In this document: in pieces, positions 1-5,678 of the stretch
Position numbering within the stretch: position 1 is the first letter of the stretch
Layout of the letters: every line of letters begins with the position of its first letter
Assembly (NCBI GenBank): GCA_029881775.1
Contig: JAOULY010000097.1
Location: 1-6,844, forward strand
Length of the DNA stretch: 6,844 bases
Source: Gammaproteobacteria bacterium
Lineage (GTDB): Bacteria > Pseudomonadota > Gammaproteobacteria > UBA9214
Reading direction: 5' to 3'
Notes under the pieces: model-generated
Database searches by the model: none
Told to the model about the DNA's origin: nothing
Seen by the model: only the letters and a program-made list of their open reading frames with translations
Translations under genes and position numbers: made by a program

Positions 1-111
1 GGCTGCCTGTGGGGTGGCGAACTGACGGCAATGGAGATCGGGCCGAAGCCGCGCTATCACAGCCTGGACTGCCCCGGGCAGCAGCGGCCGAAGGATTTTA
101 TAAAACGTTAA
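1..111 (+). CDS. C-terminal end of an unrecognised protein (5' truncated)
   Basis: Frame 1 is open from the first base and ends with TAA at 109-111, giving 36 residues. The peptide begins GCLWGGELTAMEIGPKP and ends RPKDFIKR. It contains two Cys and is basic at the end. I do not recognise the family and assign no function. Two observations support it as the real end of a gene: the base composition resembles the coding regions elsewhere in the window, and a strong hairpin with a T tract on the same strand begins 33 bp downstream. It would converge on folA. The fragment is too short to exclude a chance open frame. Confidence 0.5.
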   Translation, partial: GCLWGGELTAMEIGPKPRYHSLDCPGQQRPKDFIKR

Positions 112-144
112 CCGGTTTATCCGCAAACCCCGGGCTGATTCAGG

Positions 145-226
145 CGCTGTAGGAGCGGACGTGTCCGCGTATATTAATGCTCTTGATCTGATTCGCGGAC
201 ACGTCCGCTCCTACAGCGTCTTTTTT
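145..226 (+). terminator. Likely rho-independent terminator built from two inverted REP-like palindromes
   Basis: Positions 145-169 and 194-218 are perfect reverse complements over 25 bp, separated by a 24-bp AT-richer loop (170-193). Each arm also contains its own small palindrome (GCGGAC-GT-GTCCGC). The right arm is followed by TCTTTTTT at 219-226, the T tract expected of an intrinsic terminator for plus-strand transcription. It would end the transcript of the gene that stops at 111. No matching A tract precedes 145 on the plus strand, so it does not look like a classical terminator in the folA direction. The stem is longer than usual and the loop is large, so cruciform or REP-type functions are possible alternatives. 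Confidence 0.6.
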
Positions 227-458
227 CAGCGGGTCGATAGCGAACATGACTGCTGAAGATCTGTTCGCGGACACGGTCCGCTCCTACAGCGCCTTTGTTT
301 TCAGTGGGGCGATAGCGAACATGGCTGCTGTAGATCTGTTCGCGGACGCGGTCCGCTCCTACAGCGTGTTGTTTTCTGCGGGTCGATAGCGAACATGACT
401 GCTGTAGATCTGTTCGCGGACACGTCCGCTCCTACGGCGTGTTGTTTTCAGCGGGTCG
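219..458. repeat. Direct tandem array, about 74-bp unit, 3.25 copies
   Basis: Unit 1 spans 219-291, unit 2 spans 292-366, unit 3 spans 367-439, and a 19-bp partial fourth spans 440-458. Core starts are 72-75 bp apart. Every full unit holds the segment CGATAGCGAACATG, then CTGCTG(A/T)AGATCTGTTCGC, then the REP-like core. The units therefore repeat their spacers as well as their cores, which indicates tandem duplication rather than independent insertions. Inside each unit GCGAACA and TGTTCGC form a second stem (389-395 with 411-417 in unit 3), so each transcript copy could fold into two adjacent hairpins. The array ends 9 bp before the folA stop codon. Confidence 0.85.
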
Positions 459-467
459 GGAGAATCG

Positions 468-959
468 TCAATCCGCCACCCGCTCAAGCCGGACAAAACT
501 GTAGGCGTGCGGGTTGTTGTCGTCGGGTTCGAAATCCTCGCGCGCCTGCTCGCGCCATTCGCGCCCGTCCAGTTCGGGAAAGAACGCATCGCCCTCGAAG
601 CTGTCGTGCACCAGCGTCAGGTAGAGCGTTGATGCCCGTGGCAACACCTGCCGGTAAAATTCCTCGCCACCAATCACCATGACCTCGTCAAAATCCGCTG
701 CGGCCGCCAGTGCCGCGTCGATGCCATGCACGACCACGCAACCGTCCGCCACGTAATCCGGATCGCGCGTCACCACGATATTGGTACGACCGGGCAACGG
801 CCGCCCGATCGATTCCCAGGTCTTGCGGCCCATGATAATCGGCTTGCCCATGGTGGTGGCCTTGAAGTGCTTCAGGTCGGCGGGCAAATGCCACGGCAGG
901 CGGTTCCGGTTGCCGATGACACGGTTATCCGCCATGGCAACGATGACGGAGATCTTCAT
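468..959 (-). CDS. folA: Dihydrofolate reductase
   Basis: FolA reduces 7,8-dihydrofolate to tetrahydrofolate with NADPH in the cytoplasm and is the target of trimethoprim. The 163-residue product has the usual length (E. coli 159). It shows the family landmarks in order: N-terminal strand ISVIVAMADNRVIG (3-16); LPWHLPADLKHFK (21-33), with the catalytic acid D28 corresponding to E. coli D27; MGRKTWESIGRPLPGR (43-58), which binds NADPH and folate; VMVIGGEEFY (93-102) with the conserved Gly pair; and LYLTLVHDSFEGDAFFPEL (112-130). The start ATG overlaps the thyA stop as ATGA. Only a weak AAGG lies 14-17 nt upstream, so translation probably depends on ribosomes finishing thyA. It is the last gene of the run and faces the repeat cluster. 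Confidence 0.97.
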   Translation of the reverse strand: MKISVIVAMADNRVIGNRNRLPWHLPADLKHFKATTMGKPIIMGRKTWESIGRPLPGRTNIVVTRDPDYVADGCVVVHGIDAALAAAADFDEVMVIGGEEFYRQVLPRASTLYLTLVHDSFEGDAFFPELDGREWREQAREDFEPDDNNPHAYSFVRLERVAD

Positions 960-1750
960 ACCGCGACTGCTGCCTTGATATGCGGATGCGGATCATAGTC
1001 CAGCAACTCGAAATCATCGAAGCTGAAGTCGAACAGATTGTCTATGTCGGGATTGAGTCGCATGACCGGCAATGCGCGTGGCGTCCGCGACAGTTGCAGG
1101 TCGGCCTGTTCCAGGTGGTTCAGGTAAAGGTGCGCGTCACCGAAGGTATGCACGAAGTCGCCGGCCTCGAGTCCCGTGACCTGCGCCATCATCAGCAACA
1201 ACAGCGCGTAGGACGCAATATTGAACGGCACACCGAGGAAGATATCAGCACTGCGCTGGTAGAGCTGGCAGGACAGCCGGCCATCGGCGACATAAAACTG
1301 GAAGAACGCATGACACGGCGGTAGCGCCATGTTCTCGATCTCGCCGACATTCCATGCACTGACGATGATGCGGCGCGAGTCGGGGTTGTTTTTAATCTGC
1401 TCGATCACCTGGCTGATCTGGTCGACATGACGCCCGTCCGCCGCCGGCCACGAACGCCACTGGTAACCGTACACCGGCCCGAGGTCGCCGTTGTCATCCG
1501 CCCACTCGTCCCAGATCGTCACGTTGTTATCGTGCAGGTAGCGAATATTGGTATCGCCCTTCAGGAACCACAATAACTCGTGAATAATGGAACGCAGGTG
1601 GACCTTCTTCGTCGTCACCAGCGGAAAGCCCTCGCCAAGATCAAAGCGCATCTGGTGGCCGAATACACTGACGGTGCCGGTGCCGGTACGGTCCATCTTG
1701 CGTATGCCGTTATCGCGCACGTGGCGCATCAGATCAAGGTATTGCTTCAT
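956..1750 (-). CDS. thyA: Thymidylate synthase
   Basis: ThyA methylates dUMP to dTMP using 5,10-methylene-tetrahydrofolate, releasing dihydrofolate. The 264-residue product has exactly the E. coli length, and E. coli numbering applies without shifts: R21 (phosphate), E58, W80, W83, R126-R127 (from the partner subunit), the nucleophile C146 in LPPCHAFFQF, R166, D169, N177, H207 and Y209. All are present, so the enzyme should be an active homodimer. The frame stays open upstream to 2122, but that extension lies antisense-free inside lgt in another frame and has no homology. The start at MKQYLDLMRHV matches the family and has AGGGC at 1762-1758 as a ribosome binding site. It follows lgt by 17 bp, the same pairing seen in E. 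coli, and its stop overlaps the folA start. Confidence 0.98.
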   Translation of the reverse strand: MKQYLDLMRHVRDNGIRKMDRTGTGTVSVFGHQMRFDLGEGFPLVTTKKVHLRSIIHELLWFLKGDTNIRYLHDNNVTIWDEWADDNGDLGPVYGYQWRSWPAADGRHVDQISQVIEQIKNNPDSRRIIVSAWNVGEIENMALPPCHAFFQFYVADGRLSCQLYQRSADIFLGVPFNIASYALLLLMMAQVTGLEAGDFVHTFGDAHLYLNHLEQADLQLSRTPRALPVMRLNPDIDNLFDFSFDDFELLDYDPHPHIKAAVAV

Positions 1751-1767
1751 TTTAGATGCCCTGTTTT

Positions 1768-2565
1768 TTACCAACTGACCTTGCCGTCGGTGCGACGGTA
1801 GGCATATACCAGAAACGCCAGGCCAATAACAATCATTGGCAATGTCAGCACGTGCCCCATGGTGAGCCAGTCCATTGCCAGGTAGCCAATATGCGCATCC
1901 GGCAGGCGGACAAACTCGACCATAAAACGAAACACCCCGTAACACAGCAGGTACAGCCCCGAAACGGCCATGGTCGGTCGCGGCTTGCGTGAAAACAGCC
2001 ACAGGATAACAAAGAAGACTATGCCTTCCAGCAACAACTCGTACAGCATGGACGGGTGACGTGGCTGCGCATCCACGAACGGGAACACCATGCCCCACGG
2101 CAGGTCGGTCGGACTGCCCCACAACTCGCCGTTGATGAAATTACCGAGACGGCCGGCACCGAGCCCCAGCGGCACCAGTGGCGCCATGAAATCGGTGACC
2201 TGGAAAAACGTTCGCCCGGTATGCCGCGCATACAGCGCCATGGCGACGAATACGCCGACCATGCCGCCGTGATAGGACATGCCGCCCTGCCAGATACGCA
2301 CAATAACCAGCGGGTCCTCGAGGAACGCGCCCATGTTGTAAAACAGCGTATAGCCAATGCGCCCGCCCAGCACCGCGCCCAGTGCAAAGTAAAACACCAG
2401 GTCGCTGATCTCCGCCGATTTCCACGCCGTACCGGTGCGCCGGGTCCGGACCACGCCCAGCCACCAGCCGGCCAGGAATGCAAACAGGTACATCAGGCCA
2501 TACCAGTGGACTTCGACCGGACCAACAGAGACGGCGACGGGATCAATATTCGGATAGATAAGCAT
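1768..2565 (-). CDS. lgt: Prolipoprotein diacylglyceryl transferase
   Basis: Lgt moves a diacylglyceryl group from phosphatidylglycerol to the lipobox cysteine of prolipoproteins, the first step of lipoprotein maturation in the inner membrane. The 265-residue product is slightly shorter than the E. coli protein (291). It shows HWYGLMY (20-26; Y22 equals E. coli Y26), SYHGGM (97-102; H99 equals H103), the signature GAGRLGNFINGELWG (136-150; R139 and E147 equal R143 and E151), RHPSMLYE (169-176) and FRFMVEFVR (212-220), with the conserved R213 and E217. About seven hydrophobic segments are visible, the first at 23-38. The N-terminus (IDPVAVSVGPVEVHWYG) aligns with E. coli Lgt from its start, which fixes the ATG at 2565. 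No clear Shine-Dalgarno sequence is seen in the 29 bp after the GT39 stop. Confidence 0.97.
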   Translation of the reverse strand: MLIYPNIDPVAVSVGPVEVHWYGLMYLFAFLAGWWLGVVRTRRTGTAWKSAEISDLVFYFALGAVLGGRIGYTLFYNMGAFLEDPLVIVRIWQGGMSYHGGMVGVFVAMALYARHTGRTFFQVTDFMAPLVPLGLGAGRLGNFINGELWGSPTDLPWGMVFPFVDAQPRHPSMLYELLLEGIVFFVILWLFSRKPRPTMAVSGLYLLCYGVFRFMVEFVRLPDAHIGYLAMDWLTMGHVLTLPMIVIGLAFLVYAYRRTDGKVSW

Positions 2566-2594
2566 AGGCAGGGGTTTCGTGACCGGTGGCTGTG

Positions 2595-4193
2595 TTATTC
2601 GCGGGATTGCGGGGCGCCATTATACGGAATCATCACGTCGCCACGCACAATCACCATCCGGCCACTGCGAAACGGTTCGTTATAGATCGCCAGCGGGTAG
2701 TGTTCCGGCAGGTCGCGCCCGCTCAGCACCAGGTAGCCCTCCGGGTTGCCCGCCGCCCAGTCCGCCGCCTCACCGGGACCCAGCTGTACCAGCGGCGCCC
2801 GCAGGCGGCCATGAAAGCCGAACTCACCGTGATAGCGGGCCTGCACCGCAACCGGTTGACCGTCGGCCTGCGCCCGTGCCAGCAAGCGGCTGGCCTCGCG
2901 CACGTCGTAGGCCGGTGCACCGATGCGCAGCACACCGATTTCCCCGATACACACCACCAGCACCGACAGCACGGCCATGCGCAGCGGCCATGCCCCGGCA
3001 GGCGCCGGCGGCAGCCGCCACAGGATAACCGCAACGACAAGCAGCAACAGCCCCCAGCTCGCATGCACCGTGTTCAGCCATGGCGCCTGCTCAAGCCAGT
3101 ATGGTGCCAGCATACCGACAACACCCGAAACGGCGACCACCGCCGCCAGTAACAGCGGACGACGTTCAATGACCTGCGAGTCCATAACGGACAGTGTGCG
3201 GGCAACCAGCAAGGCAAATGCCGGTAACAGCGGCAACAGGTATTTCAGCTGCTTGCCGCTGATGAGGCTGAGCAATACCAGCACTGCCAGCAGCCAGGTC
3301 AGGCAGAATTTCATGCCGGTGTCCCGCTCAGACCAGGCAGCGCGCGCGGCCGGCCACAACCACGGCAGCAGGATCCAGGGTGCAAATAACAACGGTAACC
3401 ACGGCACATACCACCAGACCGGGTGGGCATGCGCGAACGAATCAACCATCCGCCCGGCAGTCTGCCCCCACAGGATTGCGCGGGCATAGGCGTCGCCACC
3501 CGCCACCGCCGCCGGCAACGCCCAGGCGAGTGCGATCGCGGCTGCCAGCAGCAGTGCCGCAAGCAGCCCGACATACCAGCGCCGTGCATCACCCGCCAGG
3601 CCGGCAGGCCGCCAGGCCGGCATCAACAGCGCCGGTGGTAATACGTGCAGCAGGATGACCGGCCCCTTTGCCAGGATGCCGAGGCCGATGGCAACACCCG
3701 TCAGTACCCAGCCGGATGACCGGCCCTGCACCACCGTCACCATGCCGGTCATGGCCAGCACGGTCATCAGCACCAGCAGCAGGTCGAGCTGCAGCCAGGT
3801 AAAGAAGGCCACCAGGAATACACCGGCAAACAGCACCGGCGGCGCCAGCCGGGCGGTCGCAGCAGAATCCGGCCACAGGCGCGCGGCCAGTTGCGCGCTG
3901 GCAACCAGCAGCAGCAGTGTCAGCAGCGGCGCGACCATGCGCGCACTCCACTCGTTCACGCCGAACACCCACCAGCCGGCATGGATCAACCAGAAATACA
4001 GCGGCGGCTTGTGGCTGTACGGTTCGCCATTGAGATAGGGCACCAGAAACTCGCCGCGTTCCCACATCTCCCAGGCCACGGCGATATAACGCAGTTCGTC
4101 GACCGGCAGCAGCGGACGCGTCGACAGGCCGACGATGACGGCCAACAACCACAGCAGCAACAGGATCGGCCAACCACCAGATTGCCGCATCAT
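2595..4193 (-). CDS. GT39-family (ArnT/PMT-like) membrane glycosyltransferase
   Basis: The 532-residue protein looks like a GT-C fold transferase that takes a sugar from a polyprenyl-phosphate donor on the periplasmic side of the inner membrane. Visible landmarks are a first membrane helix (9-24); the acidic pair D32-E33 in the first periplasmic loop, the usual catalytic site; LNGEPYSHKPPLYFWL (54-69), matching the ArnT-type 'NG..Y..KPPL..WL' motif; WSAR (82-85); ILAKGP (173-178); HPVWWY (257-262); and SGKQLKYLLPLLPAF (312-326), like the late ArnT 'GK...Y.LP' motif. About ten more hydrophobic segments run to 420. A soluble tail of about 110 residues follows, probably periplasmic. ArnT adds L-Ara4N to lipid A, but no L-Ara4N synthesis genes are nearby, so the sugar and acceptor are unknown and no symbol is given. 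The start ATGATG overlaps the previous stop; the second ATG is equally possible. Confidence 0.88.
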   Translation of the reverse strand: MMRQSGGWPILLLLWLLAVIVGLSTRPLLPVDELRYIAVAWEMWERGEFLVPYLNGEPYSHKPPLYFWLIHAGWWVFGVNEWSARMVAPLLTLLLLVASAQLAARLWPDSAATARLAPPVLFAGVFLVAFFTWLQLDLLLVLMTVLAMTGMVTVVQGRSSGWVLTGVAIGLGILAKGPVILLHVLPPALLMPAWRPAGLAGDARRWYVGLLAALLLAAAIALAWALPAAVAGGDAYARAILWGQTAGRMVDSFAHAHPVWWYVPWLPLLFAPWILLPWLWPAARAAWSERDTGMKFCLTWLLAVLVLLSLISGKQLKYLLPLLPAFALLVARTLSVMDSQVIERRPLLLAAVVAVSGVVGMLAPYWLEQAPWLNTVHASWGLLLLVVAVILWRLPPAPAGAWPLRMAVLSVLVVCIGEIGVLRIGAPAYDVREASRLLARAQADGQPVAVQARYHGEFGFHGRLRAPLVQLGPGEAADWAAGNPEGYLVLSGRDLPEHYPLAIYNEPFRSGRMVIVRGDVMIPYNGAPQSRE

Positions 4194-4855
4194 TCTGTCA
4201 CGGGGTCGGTTGTTGCCAGCCTGCCCTGCCGGCGATAGCGCTGGTACAGCCAGTAGCCGATCGCTGCGGCAACCACCAGCAGCGCCATGGCGATCGCCAC
4301 CTGCCAGAACTTGCCCAGGCGGGCACCGCTACCGACCAGTGAAAACACCAGCATCTGCGGGATATAGCCCAGCATGGAACCGAGGAAGAATGGCAGGCTG
4401 CGTACGTTGGACGCGCCGGCGGCAATATTCACCAGCCAGTTACTGCCGAGTGGCAGCAGGCGGAACAGCAGCGTAACGGAAAACGTATGCACGTGAATGA
4501 AACGGTCAATCCTGCGAATGCGTGCGCTGTAATGCTTCAGCAGGAAATCGCGCAACAACAGGCGGGCGACGGTAAACGTCAGCAGGCAGGCACCGATGAC
4601 CGCCAGCCAGGACAACAGCAAACCGACCGGGAAGCCAAAGCCGTAGCCGGCAAGGAAAGCGACCAGTTGACGCGACAGCCCCAGTGACATCAGCAGGCAG
4701 GTCGCCGCAACGAACAGGGCCTGGCCGGCGAGCCCCTGCCCGCGGATATGCGCATCTATCCAGTGCCGGTCGAGCACGTCGCCCAGCAGGCTGGTCAGCA
4801 GCACCAGCACAATGGCCAGCAGCATGCCGCGGAAAATCAGCGGATGAATATTCAT
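4190..4855 (-). CDS. VTT-domain (TVP38/TMEM41/DedA-type) membrane protein
   Basis: The 221-residue integral membrane protein has the layout of the VTT ('SNARE-associated') family. It has an N-terminal helix (8-25), a second (45-57), the glycine-rich re-entrant segment FLAGYGFGFPVGLLLSWL (67-84), a basic stretch (RLLLRDFLLKHYSARIRR, 98-115), the conserved core TLLFRLLPLGSNWLVNIAAG (128-147) with R132, then FFLGSMLGYIPQMLVFSLVGSG (156-177) and a last helix (185-204). Some DedA and other VTT proteins have been reported to translocate undecaprenyl phosphate or scramble phospholipids. A similar role here is inferred from the flanking GT2 and GT39 genes. The frame is open to 4939, but that start lies inside the GT2 gene. 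The ATG at 4855, 2 bp after the GT2 stop, gives the expected N-terminus. Its stop overlaps the GT39 start as ATGA. Confidence 0.82.
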   Translation of the reverse strand: MNIHPLIFRGMLLAIVLVLLTSLLGDVLDRHWIDAHIRGQGLAGQALFVAATCLLMSLGLSRQLVAFLAGYGFGFPVGLLLSWLAVIGACLLTFTVARLLLRDFLLKHYSARIRRIDRFIHVHTFSVTLLFRLLPLGSNWLVNIAAGASNVRSLPFFLGSMLGYIPQMLVFSLVGSGARLGKFWQVAIAMALLVVAAAIGYWLYQRYRRQGRLATTDPVTE

Positions 4856-4857
4856 GC

Positions 4858-5574
4858 TTACTCGATTTCTGAAATTGCAGGGGCCATGGCACGACGCTGC
4901 AACCACCGGACACCCAGCATATCGACAATACCGACCCACAGGCGGTCCATGATGCCGTACTTCGACGCACCGCCACTGCGTTCGCGATGATTGACCACGA
5001 CCGAGAGCGTCTCGCCACCCTGGCGCTGCACCAGCGCCGGCAGGAACCGGTGCATGTGATCAAACTGCGGCAAATCGAGGTAGGTCTGCCGTGCAAACAG
5101 CTTGATGCCGCAGGCCGAATCGGGTGTATTGTCTTTCAGTACCCACGCGCGCACGGCGTTCGCAATACGTGAGGAAATCCGCTTCGGGCCAGCGTCACGC
5201 CGGTAGACGCGCTGGCCGATAACCAGCATGATCCTGCCCTGGCTTTTATCCATCCTCTCGAACAGGCGCATGATATCCGCCGGATCGTTCTGGCCGTCGC
5301 CATCCAGTGTCACCACCCAGTGCGCCCTGGCGGCACGCACACCGGAACTGATAGTGGCACTCTGGCCGGACCGCTGCGCATGGCGCAACACGCGTAGCCG
5401 TGGCTGCCTGGCACGGCATTCCTGCAGGACGGATGGCGTATCATCGTTGCTGCCGTCATCGACCACGATAATTTCGAAATCGAGCGACTCCGGCAGCACA
5501 TGATCGACCTCTTCGATAACGCCGCGCACACTGTCCACCTCGTTGTGAACAGGAATAACAACAGACAGATCCAT
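4858..5574 (-). CDS. GT2-family polyprenyl-phosphate glycosyltransferase (DPM1/ArnC-like)
   Basis: The 238-residue cytoplasmic GT-A enzyme resembles dolichyl/undecaprenyl-phosphate sugar synthases, which transfer a sugar from a nucleotide donor to a polyprenyl phosphate. It shows the N-terminal SVVIPVHNE (4-12), IIVVDDGSNDDT (35-46) with D39-D40 for nucleotide binding, HAQRSGQSATISSGVRAA (65-82), the metal-binding DGD in TLDGDGQNDP (89-98), HMHRFLPAL (173-181) and ERSGGASKYG (198-207). The length equals a bare catalytic domain. There are no C-terminal membrane helices of the GtrB/ArnC kind, only an amphipathic stretch (RLWVGIVDMLGVRWLQRR, 211-228) that may lie on the membrane. A good ribosome binding site (GGGGA) lies 6 nt ahead of the ATG. 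It is first in the run. The donor sugar cannot be told from sequence. Confidence 0.9.
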   Translation of the reverse strand: MDLSVVIPVHNEVDSVRGVIEEVDHVLPESLDFEIIVVDDGSNDDTPSVLQECRARQPRLRVLRHAQRSGQSATISSGVRAARAHWVVTLDGDGQNDPADIMRLFERMDKSQGRIMLVIGQRVYRRDAGPKRISSRIANAVRAWVLKDNTPDSACGIKLFARQTYLDLPQFDHMHRFLPALVQRQGGETLSVVVNHRERSGGASKYGIMDRLWVGIVDMLGVRWLQRRAMAPAISEIE

Positions 5575-5579
5575 TTATT

Positions 5580-5584
5580 TCCCC
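5580..5584 (-). promoter_or_regulatory. Ribosome binding site of the GT2 gene
   Basis: On the minus strand GGGGA is followed by AATAA and then the ATG at 5574. This is the clearest Shine-Dalgarno sequence of the six-gene run and supports the chosen start. The genes with overlapping starts have much weaker sites. Confidence 0.65.
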
Positions 5585-5616
5585 ATGACATGTGGGTGTT
5601 AGACGGTCCGGGCTGG

Positions 5617-5645
5617 CAGACACCCCTGTGTACATCGTCTATAGT
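5617..5645 (+). promoter_or_regulatory. Candidate sigma-70 promoter for the DUF255 gene
   Basis: CAGACA (5617-5622, 4 of 6 matches to TTGACA) and TATAGT (5640-5645, 5 of 6 matches to TATAAT) are separated by 17 bp. Transcription would start near 5652, giving a leader of about 27 nt. The -10 box lies between and overlaps the two GTACATC repeats. Confidence 0.45.
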
Positions 5646-5678
5646 ACATCGCCCGACCCAACAGGCGCGCAGCAGCAC

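Larger units (their letters stand above)
145..458. repeat. REP-like palindromic repeat cluster (five cores)
   Basis: Five copies of one 25-26 bp core fill this convergent intergenic region. One lies in the orientation CGCTGTAGGAGCGGAC... (145-169). Four lie in the opposite orientation: 194-218, 266-291, 341-366 and 415-439. Each core contains the inner palindrome GCGGAC-(2-3 nt)-GTCCGC and ends in CTCCTACAGCG, or CTACGGCG in the last copy. Two copies (266-291 and 341-366) carry one extra G in the loop. Cores of this kind are widespread extragenic palindromes in gammaproteobacteria and are often moved by RAYT (REP-associated tyrosine) transposases. No RAYT gene is in the window. Possible roles are mRNA 3'-end protection, termination or gyrase/IHF binding; none is shown by the sequence. 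Confidence 0.85.
468..5574 (-). other. Predicted six-gene operon (GT2, VTT, GT39, lgt, thyA, folA)
   Basis: All six genes lie on the minus strand with no room for a separate leader between them. In transcription order the junctions are: a 2-bp gap (GT2 to VTT), an ATGA overlap at 4190-4193 (VTT to GT39), a 29-bp gap (2566-2594, GT39 to lgt), a 17-bp gap (1751-1767, lgt to thyA) and an ATGA overlap at 956-959 (thyA to folA). The overlaps suggest translational coupling. An internal promoter ahead of lgt, inside the GT39 gene, cannot be excluded, because lgt and thyA are housekeeping genes and may need independent expression. Confidence 0.7.
5575..5678. promoter_or_regulatory. Divergent intergenic region with possible operator repeats
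   Basis: These 104 bp separate the minus-strand operon from the plus-strand DUF255 gene and should hold both promoters. The heptamer GTACATC occurs twice in direct orientation (5630-5636 and 5644-5650, period 14), with the first copy overlapping the palindrome TGTACA (5629-5634). An imperfect inverted repeat pairs ACATGTGGGTGT (5588-5599) with ACACCCCTGTGT (5620-5631), matching at 9 of 12 positions. No convincing -35/-10 pair was found on the minus strand. The repeats may be regulator sites or chance. Confidence 0.4.

Noticed and set aside
194..439. CRISPR-like appearance of regularly spaced palindromic repeats
   Set aside because: The spacers are themselves near-identical between units, cores vary in length, one core is inverted, and no cas gene is present. 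It is a tandem REP-like array.
145..458. Insertion sequence or integron remnant
   Set aside because: No transposase or integrase coding sequence, terminal inverted repeats with target duplication, or attC-type architecture is visible. The structure is fully described as extragenic palindromes.
395..682. Plus-strand open frame crossing the repeats into folA
   Set aside because: It starts inside a repeat unit and overlaps the well-supported folA gene on the other strand. Its Arg/Pro/Ala-rich translation has no recognisable domain.
1751..2122. N-terminal extension of ThyA (open frame continuing to 2122)
   Set aside because: The extension lies within lgt in another frame and has no thymidylate synthase features. 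The start at 1750 gives exactly the standard 264 residues.
2056..2685. Plus-strand 209-residue open frame opposite lgt
   Set aside because: It lies opposite the catalytic motifs of lgt, is rich in His, Arg and Gln as expected for antisense of a membrane protein, and has no recognisable domain.
2595..4193. Naming the GT39 gene arnT and the GT2 gene arnC
   Set aside because: The motifs fit the wider families, but there are no arnA, arnB or arnD genes nearby and the GT2 protein lacks the ArnC membrane helices, so L-Ara4N specificity is unsupported.
4856..4939. N-terminal extension of the VTT protein
   Set aside because: The extra 28 residues overlap the GT2 coding sequence, look unlike a membrane-protein N-terminus, and are unnecessary given the ATG 2 bp after the GT2 stop.
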